NCBI RefSeq assembly: GCF_025717515.1
Contig: NZ_JAJIRN010000009.1
Coordinates: 62,001 to 126,000 of the forward strand
Direction: 5' to 3'
DNA: 64,000 nucleotides
Origin: Roseateles oligotrophus
GTDB taxonomy: Bacteria > Pseudomonadota > Gammaproteobacteria > Burkholderiales > Burkholderiaceae_C
Shown: piece after piece, positions 36,204-44,227 of the stretch
Numbering within the stretch: the stretch's first letter is position 1
How the letters are laid out: every line of letters begins with the position of its first letter
The notes under the pieces: model-generated
What the model was told of the DNA's origin: nothing
The model's input: only the letters and a program-made list of their open reading frames with translations
The model's database searches: none
Position numbers and translations under genes: made by a program

Positions 36204-37166
36204 TCAAGCTGGATCGAAACGGCCCAGCCTCACCATCGTATTACCCGGTTTGCCATGTTTCAGGCTAGGCATCACCAGCACGGTGTTGTCATAACTGGTT
36301 TTGAAGACGGTGTCACCGTCTTGCGCAAAAGCGCTGCCGGCCCGGGCAATCACATCGAGGCCGCGCACCGGCTGCAAGAAATGGAAGTCGGTACTCAGCG
36401 CCGTCACGGCCCGGTCAACCCGGATCAGTTGCTGCGTAGCAGGCAAGGGCAGCTGCAAACGGGCATCGGCCCAGCTGCTGCTCACCATGCCGGTCAACTT
36501 GAGGAAGCGGATCAGGCCGTCGATGGCGACATCGGCCGAGCTTTGGGCCCAATGCTGGCCGCATTCGATCAGCAAGGCGTTCTTGGCACTGGCGGGGTCG
36601 CCGAAACCGCCGCGGTCGCGCATGCGCAGGCCGGAGGGGTGACCGGTGTCGATCAGCAAATCGCCGGGCATGCCGAGTTCGCGGGCAAAGGCTGCGCCCT
36701 TGTCCTGCATGCCGCAGACCATCAAGGGCCGGCAGGCGTCTTGCATCGAGTGGATGTCGAACAGCAGGTCGGCACGGTCGACAAAGGGCTGCAACTGGCG
36801 TGCCCGGCGCAGCTCCAGCGAGTCACCGGCGCCGAACAGCACGTTGTCATCCCAAACCCGGTTGAGGTCTTCGTCGACGCAGCGCGAGGCGTTCGGGTCG
36901 GCGGCATCGAAACGGGCGAAGGCTTCGACATTGGCGAAGCTCAGGATCAATTGACCATGGGCAGGCTGGAATGTGCGACCCATGCCTTGCTTGAACAGCC
37001 AGTCCAGGGCGATCGCGCCGCATAGCTCATTGCCATGCGTCAAGGCTTGCACCATCACCACCGGGCCGGGGCGGCCGGAGTCCAGGACATGAACATAGTC
37101 GACCCCGCTGCTACTGGCGCGATAAGGCGTGATGTCGGGGGGGCTCAATTCGACGGCGTTTTCCAT
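36204..37166 (-). CDS. Succinylglutamate desuccinylase/aspartoacylase-family zinc hydrolase
   Basis: The 320-residue M14-like deacylase has 'VVMVQALTHGNELCGAIALD' (zinc His and Glu), 'ADLLFDIHSMQDACRPLMV' (third zinc His), 'DTGHPSGLRMRDRGGFGD' and 'NALLIECGQHWAQSSADVAI' (catalytic Glu). A C-terminal beta domain follows. ATG 37166 (MENAVELSPP) has a strong AAGGAGA 7 nt upstream. The open frame to 37307 would overlap the MORN gene by 116 bp and is rejected. It lies 25 bp after the MORN gene's stop, so it is probably in the same transcript. The acyl substrate is unknown. Confidence 0.85.
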   Translation of the reverse strand: MENAVELSPPDITPYRASSSGVDYVHVLDSGRPGPVVMVQALTHGNELCGAIALDWLFKQGMGRTFQPAHGQLILSFANVEAFARFDAADPNASRCVDEDLNRVWDDNVLFGAGDSLELRRARQLQPFVDRADLLFDIHSMQDACRPLMVCGMQDKGAAFARELGMPGDLLIDTGHPSGLRMRDRGGFGDPASAKNALLIECGQHWAQSSADVAIDGLIRFLKLTGMVSSSWADARLQLPLPATQQLIRVDRAVTALSTDFHFLQPVRGLDVIARAGSAFAQDGDTVFKTSYDNTVLVMPSLKHGKPGNTMVRLGRFDPA

Positions 37167-37191
37167 CTGCGTTCTCCTTGACCGGTGGTCA

Positions 37192-39033
37192 TTATTCCTT
37201 GCGGGTGAATACGCCAACCTGGGTGCGTTCATCGTCCTTGAACTCGCCTTCCCAGCGGTCTCCATTGGGCCAGTGGAAGATGCCCTGACCATGCTTGCGG
37301 CCGGCAACCCAAGCGCCTACATAGCGTTCGCCCGACTTCCAGAAATAGCTGCCCTGACCCTGCGGCTCACCTTGATGAAAGTTGCCCTCGTAGCGTTCGC
37401 CCGAGCTCATTTGCATCTGCCCCTGGCCCTGCGGCTGGCCGGCCACCACCGCCCCCTCATAGCGGTTGCCATTGGCAAAGCGCAGCACGCCCTTGCCCTG
37501 CGGCACGGCGCGCACCCAATCGCCGTCGAACTGCTGGCCGTTGAGCCAGCGATAAGAGCCCCGACCATGCGGGATGCCCTGGCTGATCTGGCCTTTGTAG
37601 GCATCGCCGCTGGCATACAGCAGTTGGCCCTCGCCCTCGGGTGTGCCGTCTATCACCGTGCCCTCGAATTGGTTGCCATTGGTGAATAGCAGCTTGCCGG
37701 AGCCGCTGGCCTTGTCATTCAGCCAGTCGCCGCTATAGCGTTGGCCGTTGGCCCAGATGAACTCGCCTTTGCCCTGGCGCACGCTGCGCAACAGGGTGCC
37801 AATATAGATATCGCCATTGCCCCACTCGACCCGGCCGGTGCCGCTCAGGGTTTGGCCCTCATCGCGGGTGAACAGGCCTTTGTAGCGGGTGTCGCCGGTC
37901 CGCACATCCAGCTCTTGTGGGTTGGCGGGGCTGGGGGCTGGACCGGCGGGCTTGGCCGGCGCCGGCGCCGGCGATGCTGCAACGCCCGCCGCAGCTCCCG
38001 TCCCAGCGGCGCCGACCGCAGCGGCCGCGCCGAGGGCAGGAGTCGGCGCTGCGCTCGGCGCAACGGCGGCCGGCTTGGCGTTTGCCTTGTTGACCGTTGG
38101 CGCCGCAGCTATGGCCGGACTCGGTGCCATTTCGACCGGGTGCGTGGCCACCCAAGGCGTACCGCGCTCGCGTGCCACCGCTTGCGCGTTGTTGCCGGCC
38201 AACTCCAGCGCAGCGCCCTTGCAAGCCCCGGCGGCCTTGCGCCAAAGGGTTTCCGAGGTCTGTGACTGTTGTTGCCGATCGGTCGGGTTCAGGCCGGCGG
38301 CCGCGCCGCGAAATTTCTGCGTGTATTCGCGGGCCCGTTCGAACAGCGGCGCGCAGTGCTCCGAGTTGTGGGCGTCGATCTCGGCCTGTTCGCGCCGTTT
38401 GTTGGCGATTTGCTGCTGCGCGCCGGTGCAATGCTCGGCCGCCAGATCCCACATGGTTTCGGCCTTGCTGTAGAGCGAGGCGGCATCGACCCAGCGCCGC
38501 TCGCCAAAGGCACGGGCGGCCAGTTCCTGCAGCGATGCGGCGTCGCGGTGCGAGAGCTCGCATTGCGAGCCGGCGGCTTGGCGCTCAGCCAGCAAGCCGC
38601 GCTGGCGTTCGTTGTCGCTCAGGTTCTTCTGTGCCCGCTCACGTGCCCGTCCTTCGCAGCCGTCAAGCGCCAAGGTCCACTGCGCAATCGCTCGGTCAAA
38701 CAGCTTGGCGGCTTCATCCACGCCCTTGTTCTGGCTCAGGGCGGTGGCGGCACGCAGATCGGCGGACATGGCGCGCTGGGTCAGCACCGAGCAAGTGGGT
38801 GGCGCCACCGCAGCGGTGGCTTCGGTGCTTTCGGGTGCCGAGGCCGCTGCCGGCGCAGAAGCCGGCGAATCGGCGGCCAGCGCCGGGGCCGGGGCCGACG
38901 CTGGTGTTGGTGGTGTGAGCAAGGCCGGCGTTTGCGCCCAAGCCAAGCAGGGGCTCAAGGCCAACGCGGCGATCAAACGGCGCCAAGGGGAGAGTTTCGT
39001 TGGTGAGCCTAAATGGATCTTGGTCATCGTCAT
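37192..39033 (-). CDS. Exported MORN-repeat protein
   Basis: The protein has 613 residues. The N-terminal signal peptide ('LIAALALSPCLAWAQ') is followed by a Pro/Ala-rich stretch. An alpha-helical, charged region (about 85-270) reads like helical repeats ('LFDRAIAQWTLALDGCEGRA'), then comes a second Pro/Ala linker (about 300-375). About nine MORN repeats fill residues 385-600 ('GDIYIGTLLRSVRQGKGEFI', 'GQRYSGDWLNDKASGSGKLL', 'GERYVGAWVAGRKHGQGIFH'). MORN arrays usually bind protein or lipid surfaces. The start ATG 39033 overlaps the preceding lipoprotein's stop as ATGA. Function unknown. Confidence 0.85.
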   Translation of the reverse strand: MTMTKIHLGSPTKLSPWRRLIAALALSPCLAWAQTPALLTPPTPASAPAPALAADSPASAPAAASAPESTEATAAVAPPTCSVLTQRAMSADLRAATALSQNKGVDEAAKLFDRAIAQWTLALDGCEGRARERAQKNLSDNERQRGLLAERQAAGSQCELSHRDAASLQELAARAFGERRWVDAASLYSKAETMWDLAAEHCTGAQQQIANKRREQAEIDAHNSEHCAPLFERAREYTQKFRGAAAGLNPTDRQQQSQTSETLWRKAAGACKGAALELAGNNAQAVARERGTPWVATHPVEMAPSPAIAAAPTVNKANAKPAAVAPSAAPTPALGAAAAVGAAGTGAAAGVAASPAPAPAKPAGPAPSPANPQELDVRTGDTRYKGLFTRDEGQTLSGTGRVEWGNGDIYIGTLLRSVRQGKGEFIWANGQRYSGDWLNDKASGSGKLLFTNGNQFEGTVIDGTPEGEGQLLYASGDAYKGQISQGIPHGRGSYRWLNGQQFDGDWVRAVPQGKGVLRFANGNRYEGAVVAGQPQGQGQMQMSSGERYEGNFHQGEPQGQGSYFWKSGERYVGAWVAGRKHGQGIFHWPNGDRWEGEFKDDERTQVGVFTRKE

Positions 39034-40361
39034 TTTTTATGGCCGCCCGACTCGGTCGGAATGTCCAGCATGGCGTCAATCAGGCCGCGTGAAAATTGAG
39101 CGCTGCCGGGGTCGGTGGCGCTCTCAAAGGAGAAGCCCGACGGGGCCGAGGCCAGCGGCATGGCGCCAATCTCGAGCGCCAAATCGCTCGCCTTGAAGCC
39201 GCGCAGAATGGCCTGAACTTGCGCATCCATGCCCTTGGTCTTGGCCAGCTTGCTGAGCGCCTCGAGGCGCTCAATGTCGAGGGCAAAGGCATTGCCGGCT
39301 AGGCTTCGCTCCAGCAACTTTTGGTGCAAGCTGAAGCCGGCCAAGGGATCGGCGCCGAGTTTCTCAGCGCGCTCGAATGCCCATTGATCGGCTTGGTCAA
39401 ATACGGTGGAAGCTACCCAGGCAACCCCCGAAAGCGAGCTGCGATTGACCGCCGCCGCCTGCAGCCCGTTCATCACTTGTTGCTTGGTCAGCTCCTTGCC
39501 GGCATCGATCAGGCCTTCGCGGATACGTTGCGCCGCCAAGGCCTTGCCTTGCTCGATCAACTGCTGCTTGACGATTTCGGAGGCGACCGATTTGGCCGCC
39601 ACCTTGGCCGCGCTGACCGCGGCCTCGGCCGCCAAGGCCGCGCCATGCAGACCTGTGGCGAGCGTGGCGAGGTTGTAGAGCGTGCCGACGATCTTGGTGC
39701 CGTAGTGATAGGTCTTCATGCGTGCGCCGCCCTCTTCGGACAGGCCTTGCGTCCACAGCACGGCCCACAAGGCTTCGTCTTCGCTGAGCTGGGCTTTCGA
39801 GATTTCGAGCGAATGCAGGCTCAGCAGCCAGTGATAGTCCTGCACCTCCGGGGTGTTGGGCGGCGCCAGGCGAGCGTAGCCGCGGCAGACCTCGAACGGG
39901 CTGACGGCGCGGTTGGCACCGCTGCTGAGCGTGACGAAAAACGGCTTGCCGGCATCGCGTGCGTCGGCCAGTTTGGCCAGCAGGCTTTCGCTGTCCTCAT
40001 CCTTCTTGCCCGCTACCGCCAGGAGCTTGTCGCCCGGATTGAGCGGTGAATTGGGCGCCGCGGCCACCACCGTCAGTCGCTCATCCACGTTCAGGCCACG
40101 CACCCAGGCGACGCGGTCGTTTTCGGCCCAGCCGTAGCTGGTGGCCACCGCAAAGGGCAATTCCCATTGGCGGTCGCATTTCGGATCCTTGAGCGCGGCA
40201 CTGCGCACAATGGCTGGCCGCAGGCTCTGCTCGCCGCTGCCATAAGAGCGGATATTGGCGAGCAGGCCTTCATCAACCTTACGCCCATCATCGACGGTGT
40301 ACTTGGGCGCGGCGCAAGCGGCCAACAGCAGGCTAAGCAACAGGGTAAGTAGAGATCTCAT
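39030..40361 (-). CDS. Lipoprotein of unknown function, possible degenerate M48 peptidase
   Basis: The predicted protein has 443 residues. The signal peptide 'MRSLLTLLLSLLLAAC' ends in a lipobox (Cys16). A PDZ-like part follows ('VDERLTVVAAAPNSPLNPGD', 'KLLAVAGKK'), then 'FEVCRGYARLAPPNTPEVQD' and 'SEDEALWAVLWTQGLSEEGG'. These look like the layout of PDZ-M48 lipoproteins, but the HExxH position reads 'WTQGL' and the later Glu-Ala-Asp region reads 'FDQADQWAFERAEKLGADP', so no zinc site is visible. The start was set at ATG 40361; the frame to 40835 adds residues overlapping the divergent hydrolase gene. It is first in an overlapping run with the MORN gene. The family assignment is tentative. 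Confidence 0.65.
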   Translation of the reverse strand: MRSLLTLLLSLLLAACAAPKYTVDDGRKVDEGLLANIRSYGSGEQSLRPAIVRSAALKDPKCDRQWELPFAVATSYGWAENDRVAWVRGLNVDERLTVVAAAPNSPLNPGDKLLAVAGKKDEDSESLLAKLADARDAGKPFFVTLSSGANRAVSPFEVCRGYARLAPPNTPEVQDYHWLLSLHSLEISKAQLSEDEALWAVLWTQGLSEEGGARMKTYHYGTKIVGTLYNLATLATGLHGAALAAEAAVSAAKVAAKSVASEIVKQQLIEQGKALAAQRIREGLIDAGKELTKQQVMNGLQAAAVNRSSLSGVAWVASTVFDQADQWAFERAEKLGADPLAGFSLHQKLLERSLAGNAFALDIERLEALSKLAKTKGMDAQVQAILRGFKASDLALEIGAMPLASAPSGFSFESATDPGSAQFSRGLIDAMLDIPTESGGHKK

Positions 40362-40514
40362 CGGATGAGTGGGCTTGTCAACGGTCGCCAGTGTAGAGCC
40401 GCGCGGCGTCGCATCGGGCCTTGTTTGTCGCTTGTATGACGGCTGTTTGCGTAGTTCTACCGACCGGGCAAGCCCTGAGTTGCCAGGCGGCTCAGCCTGC
40501 CTACACTTCAGCCC

Positions 40515-41381
40515 ATGCGAACCTTGAGATGTGACGATGGCGTACCGCTGCACTGGCGGCAATGGAGCAAGCCCGGTATGGAACCGGCGCGTGGCACGGT
40601 GCTGATCGTTCATGGTCTGGGCGAGCATATTGGACGTTATGAGACGCTGGCGGCGCGGCTGAACAGCTGGGGCTGGCATGTGGTCGGCTACGACCAGCGC
40701 GGTCACGGCGCGTCCGGCGGCCCGCGCGGCGATGTCGTCGATGGCGAATGCCTGTTGCGGGACCTCGCCTTGGTGATTGATGAGTTGCGGCTTGACCCTC
40801 AACTCGGGCGCAGCCCTTTGATTTTGCTCGGGCACAGCATGGGCGGCCTGGTGGCGTCACGTTTCGTGGCCGGCGGCTTGGCCGCCAGCAGTGGCGGGCA
40901 ATTGCCGATGTGGTTCCGACCGATCGATGCGCTGGTCTTGAGCTCGCCCGCGCTGGATCCTGGCATGTCGGGTTTCCAGCGTCTGCAATTGGCGATAGGC
41001 GTGGCGCTGGCGCCGCATTTGGCGGTCGGCAATGGACTCAAGACCAAATGGATCTCGCGCGACGCGGCTGTGGTCAAAGCCTATATCGACGACCCCTTGG
41101 TGCATGACCGCATTACGCCGACCTTGGCGCGAGCGGTCGTGGACGGTGGTGAGTTGGTGCGCCAACATGCCGCCGACTGGGTGGTGCCGACGCTGCTAAT
41201 TTGGGCCGGCAGTGATAAATGCGTGGCACCCGCCGGTACCGCCGAGTTCGCCGCCAATGCGCCGGCGGCGCTGGTCAACGCGCACTGTTTTGAGCCCTTG
41301 TTTCATGAAATATTCAACGAGCCGGAACGCGAACAGGTGTTCGCTCGCCTGCAAAACTGGCTGGCGGCGCGTTTCGGCTAG
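40515..41381 (+). CDS. Alpha/beta hydrolase, monoacylglycerol-lipase-like
   Basis: The 288-residue serine hydrolase of the Hydrolase_4 type has 'TVLIVHGLGEHIGRYETLAA', 'VVGYDQRGHGASGGPRGDV', nucleophile elbow 'LLGHSMGGLVASRF', Asp in 'LLIWAGSDKCVAP', and His in 'CFEPLFHEIFNEPERE'. The HGxGEH and GHGxSGGxRG motifs are typical of monoacylglycerol lipases and lysophospholipases. There is no signal peptide. It is transcribed divergently from the lipoprotein/MORN genes and is followed 54 bp later by the M20 peptidase gene. Confidence 0.88.
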   Translation: MRTLRCDDGVPLHWRQWSKPGMEPARGTVLIVHGLGEHIGRYETLAARLNSWGWHVVGYDQRGHGASGGPRGDVVDGECLLRDLALVIDELRLDPQLGRSPLILLGHSMGGLVASRFVAGGLAASSGGQLPMWFRPIDALVLSSPALDPGMSGFQRLQLAIGVALAPHLAVGNGLKTKWISRDAAVVKAYIDDPLVHDRITPTLARAVVDGGELVRQHAADWVVPTLLIWAGSDKCVAPAGTAEFAANAPAALVNAHCFEPLFHEIFNEPEREQVFARLQNWLAARFG

Positions 41382-41435
41382 ACCTGGCCTGTGTTTTAAG
41401 ATTGGGGTCTCCCCGCCATAAGCTGGAATCCCATC

Positions 41436-42911
41436 ATGAATGCTCGCGACCACTCCTTGCCCCTGCAGCCCGATCAAGCCACCGCCATCGCCGATTTTGC
41501 GGCGCAAGTTTGGGACGATGAAATCGTCCCCGCGCTGACCCAGTACATCGCCATCCCGGCCAAGAGCCCGATGTTCGATGCCGATTGGGCCGCCCATGGT
41601 CATATCGAAAAAGTGCTGCGCGACGCCGCCGGCTGGGTCGAGAGCAAGAAGGTGGCCGGACTCAAGCTGGAGGTGATTCGTCTCGAAGGCCGCACGCCCA
41701 TCATCTTTTTCGAGGTGCCGGCCACCAAGCTGGACAGCGCCGACACCATCGTGCTCTACGGCCACCTGGACAAGCAGCCCGAGTTCAGCGGCTGGCGCAG
41801 TGATCTGGGCCCCTGGACACCCAAGTACGAGGACGGCAAGTTGTATGGGCGCGGCGGCGCCGATGACGGTTATGCGGTCTACGCCTCCTTGACCGCCATC
41901 ATGGCGCTCGACAAGCAAGGCATCCCGCGGCCGCGCTGCGTCGGCATCATCGAGACCTGCGAGGAGTCGGGCTCCTACGACCTGCCGGCTTACCTCGACG
42001 TGCTGAAAGAGCGGCTTGGCAATGTGTCGCTGGTGGTTTGCTTGGATTCCGGCGCCGGCGATTACGGTCAGTTGTGGCTGACCACCTCGCTGCGCGGTAT
42101 GGTCAGCGGCGTGCTGAAGGTCGAGGTCTTGACCGAAGGCATCCACTCCGGTGATGGTTCGGGCGTCGTGCCCTCATCGTTCCGGGTGCTGCGGCAGGTG
42201 TTGGACCGCTTGGAAGACTCCAAGACCGGTCGCTTGCTGCCCGAGAGTTTCCATTGCGATATTCCTGCCAACCGCGTCGAGCAGGCCAAGGCCACGGCGG
42301 CCTTGCTCAAGGATGAGGTCTATAAACGCCTGCCCTGGGCTTGCGGTGCCGACGGTGGCCCGGTCTTGCCGATGACGGCCGAGCCGGTCGAGGTCTTGCT
42401 CAATCGCACTTGGCGGCCAACGCTGTCGGTCACCGGTGTGGACGGCTTCCCGGAGATGAGCAGTGCCGGCAACGTCTTGCGGCCCTTCACCGCTTTCAAG
42501 CTGTCACTGCGCCTGCCGCCGCTGATTGACGGCAACGACGCTGCGCTGCGTTTGAAGGCCTTGCTGGAAGACAATGCACCGTACAACGCCAAGGTTACGT
42601 TCGTGCCCGATGGCCGGGCCGGTGCTTATGGTGCGACCGGCTGGAATACGCCCGATCTGTCGCCTTGGCTGAGCCAGGCCTTGAATCAGGCCAGCGAAAC
42701 GCATTTTGGAGCGCCGGTCGGCTATATCGGCCAGGGCGGCACGATCCCCTTGATGAGCATGCTGCAAAAGGGCTTCCCGGCGGCGCAGATGATGGTCTGC
42801 GGCGTGCTTGGCCCGAAGAGCAATGCCCATGGCCCGAACGAGTTCCTGCATGTGCCCTACGGCAAGCGCCTGACGGCTGCGGTCGCCCAGGTCATGGCTG
42901 CCCACCCCTGA
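41436..42911 (+). CDS. M20-family metallopeptidase (dipeptidase-like)
   Basis: The 491-residue protein has the two-zinc M20 motifs: 'IVLYGHLDKQPEFSGW' (His, with catalytic Asp two residues on), 'LYGRGGADDGYAVYASL' (bridging Asp), 'IIETCEESGSYDLP' (general-base Glu and ligand Glu), 'VVCLDSGAGDYGQLWL' (Asp) and 'HGPNEFLHVPYG' (His). A dimerisation domain lies between. The pattern is closest to cytosolic dipeptidases of the carnosinase/DUG1 group. It has no signal peptide. It ends 13 bp from the convergent kinase gene. Confidence 0.88.
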   Translation: MNARDHSLPLQPDQATAIADFAAQVWDDEIVPALTQYIAIPAKSPMFDADWAAHGHIEKVLRDAAGWVESKKVAGLKLEVIRLEGRTPIIFFEVPATKLDSADTIVLYGHLDKQPEFSGWRSDLGPWTPKYEDGKLYGRGGADDGYAVYASLTAIMALDKQGIPRPRCVGIIETCEESGSYDLPAYLDVLKERLGNVSLVVCLDSGAGDYGQLWLTTSLRGMVSGVLKVEVLTEGIHSGDGSGVVPSSFRVLRQVLDRLEDSKTGRLLPESFHCDIPANRVEQAKATAALLKDEVYKRLPWACGADGGPVLPMTAEPVEVLLNRTWRPTLSVTGVDGFPEMSSAGNVLRPFTAFKLSLRLPPLIDGNDAALRLKALLEDNAPYNAKVTFVPDGRAGAYGATGWNTPDLSPWLSQALNQASETHFGAPVGYIGQGGTIPLMSMLQKGFPAAQMMVCGVLGPKSNAHGPNEFLHVPYGKRLTAAVAQVMAAHP

Positions 42912-42923
42912 GCTGCAACAGGG

Positions 42924-44000
42924 CTATCGCAAGGTGAAGCCGGTCTCGACCATGGTCCCCTGTAGATCCTGCAGCAAATGGGTCAACGGGGACAGTTGCA
43001 CATAACGGGTCGAGACCTTGATCGCATAGGCAAAGAAGCGCGGTAGATCCTCTGCGTAGGAGGGTTTGCCGTCGCGGTGCTTGAGGCGGCAGAACAGGCC
43101 CAGAATCTTCAGGTGGCGCTGCAGGCCGGTCAGCTCGACCTGGCGCCAGAATTCGCCGAAGTCCGGGTCCACGGGCAAGCCGGCGCGGCGCGCTTGCTCC
43201 CAGTAGCGGACGGCCCAATCGAGTTCCTGCTCCTCGTCCCAGGAAATGAAGGTATCGCGCAGCAAGGAGATCAGGTCATAGCCGATGGGGCCGCGCACGG
43301 CGTCTTGGAAGTCCAGCACACCAACCCGCAGCGAGTCATCGCCGGCTTTGCAAACCATCAGATTGCGCGGCATGAAGTCGCGGTGCATGGGCACTTGGGC
43401 CTGCTCGGCGATGTTGTTGACCAAGACCTTGCAGCTGTGCTCCCACCATTTCAGCTGGGTCTCGCTCCACTGGCGGCCATATTCGCGCTCGACGCACCAG
43501 TCGACAAAGATCTGCAACTCCCGGCGCACGAAGCTCTCATCAAAGGCCGGCAAACGGGCCGGGTCACCTTTCAGCTGCCACTGCAGCAGGGTCTGGGTGG
43601 CGGCGCGCATCAAGCGGTCTGCCTCGGCCGGTTCGGCGGCTTGCAGGGCCTTCAGGTAGCTTAGATCGCCAAAATCGCTGAGCAGTAAAAAGCCCAAAGT
43701 TTCGTCGGCGGCGAATATTTCCGGCACATGCAGGCCACAGTCGGTGGACATATGTCGTGCGATCCCGATGAAGGGGCGCACATCGTTGCTCTCGGGCGGT
43801 GCGTCCATCACGATGAAGCTGTTGCCGGCCTTGCCGCCGATGCGCAAATAGCGTCTCGTGCTGGCGTCGGCGCTGGCGAGTTGCAGGCTCTCGGGTCGCA
43901 GTTCGTGCAGCGGCACCAGCTTTTGGAGCCAGCCCTGAAAATGCTGTTCTCGGATCTTGCTGGGCCAAATGATCGAATTCATGTGCGGGGCGCTAGGCAT
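42924..44000 (-). CDS. amgK: Phosphotransferase-family sugar kinase, AmgK-like (N-acetylmuramate/GlcNAc anomeric kinase)
   Basis: The 358-residue aminoglycoside-phosphotransferase (APH) fold has 'ASADASTRRYLRIGGKAGNS', 'FLLLSDFGDLSYLKAL', catalytic loop 'MHRDFMPRNLMVCKAG' and metal site 'VGVLDFQDAVRGPIGYDLIS'. In Pseudomonas the homologous amgK lies beside lptD and, with murU, recycles MurNAc to UDP-MurNAc. Here the gene is divergent from lptD, supporting the same assignment. No murU follows; the next gene is convergent. Both ATG 44000 and ATG 43982 (MNSIIWPSK) are possible, without clear ribosome sites. Confidence 0.8.
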   Translation of the reverse strand: MPSAPHMNSIIWPSKIREQHFQGWLQKLVPLHELRPESLQLASADASTRRYLRIGGKAGNSFIVMDAPPESNDVRPFIGIARHMSTDCGLHVPEIFAADETLGFLLLSDFGDLSYLKALQAAEPAEADRLMRAATQTLLQWQLKGDPARLPAFDESFVRRELQIFVDWCVEREYGRQWSETQLKWWEHSCKVLVNNIAEQAQVPMHRDFMPRNLMVCKAGDDSLRVGVLDFQDAVRGPIGYDLISLLRDTFISWDEEQELDWAVRYWEQARRAGLPVDPDFGEFWRQVELTGLQRHLKILGLFCRLKHRDGKPSYAEDLPRFFAYAIKVSTRYVQLSPLTHLLQDLQGTMVETGFTLR

Positions 44001-44227
44001 TGAGGGAGGAATGGGTTGGCTAGTGAGGGCTTTTTACGGCCTCATGGATAATGGATTTTACAAACCGCGAGCACAGGCTCGGCGCCGTGCCCGCGTGGCG
44101 CGCGCCAAGTGCGTGCTGCGGTCTCCTCAAGCCTTTTTTCAAGCTGCCCGCCGACGCTGTGCCGCGCCCATTGTCAACGTCTTTGCCCATCCCCTTGGCT
44201 CGTTTCGCCCATCCCGTTTCAACCCTT

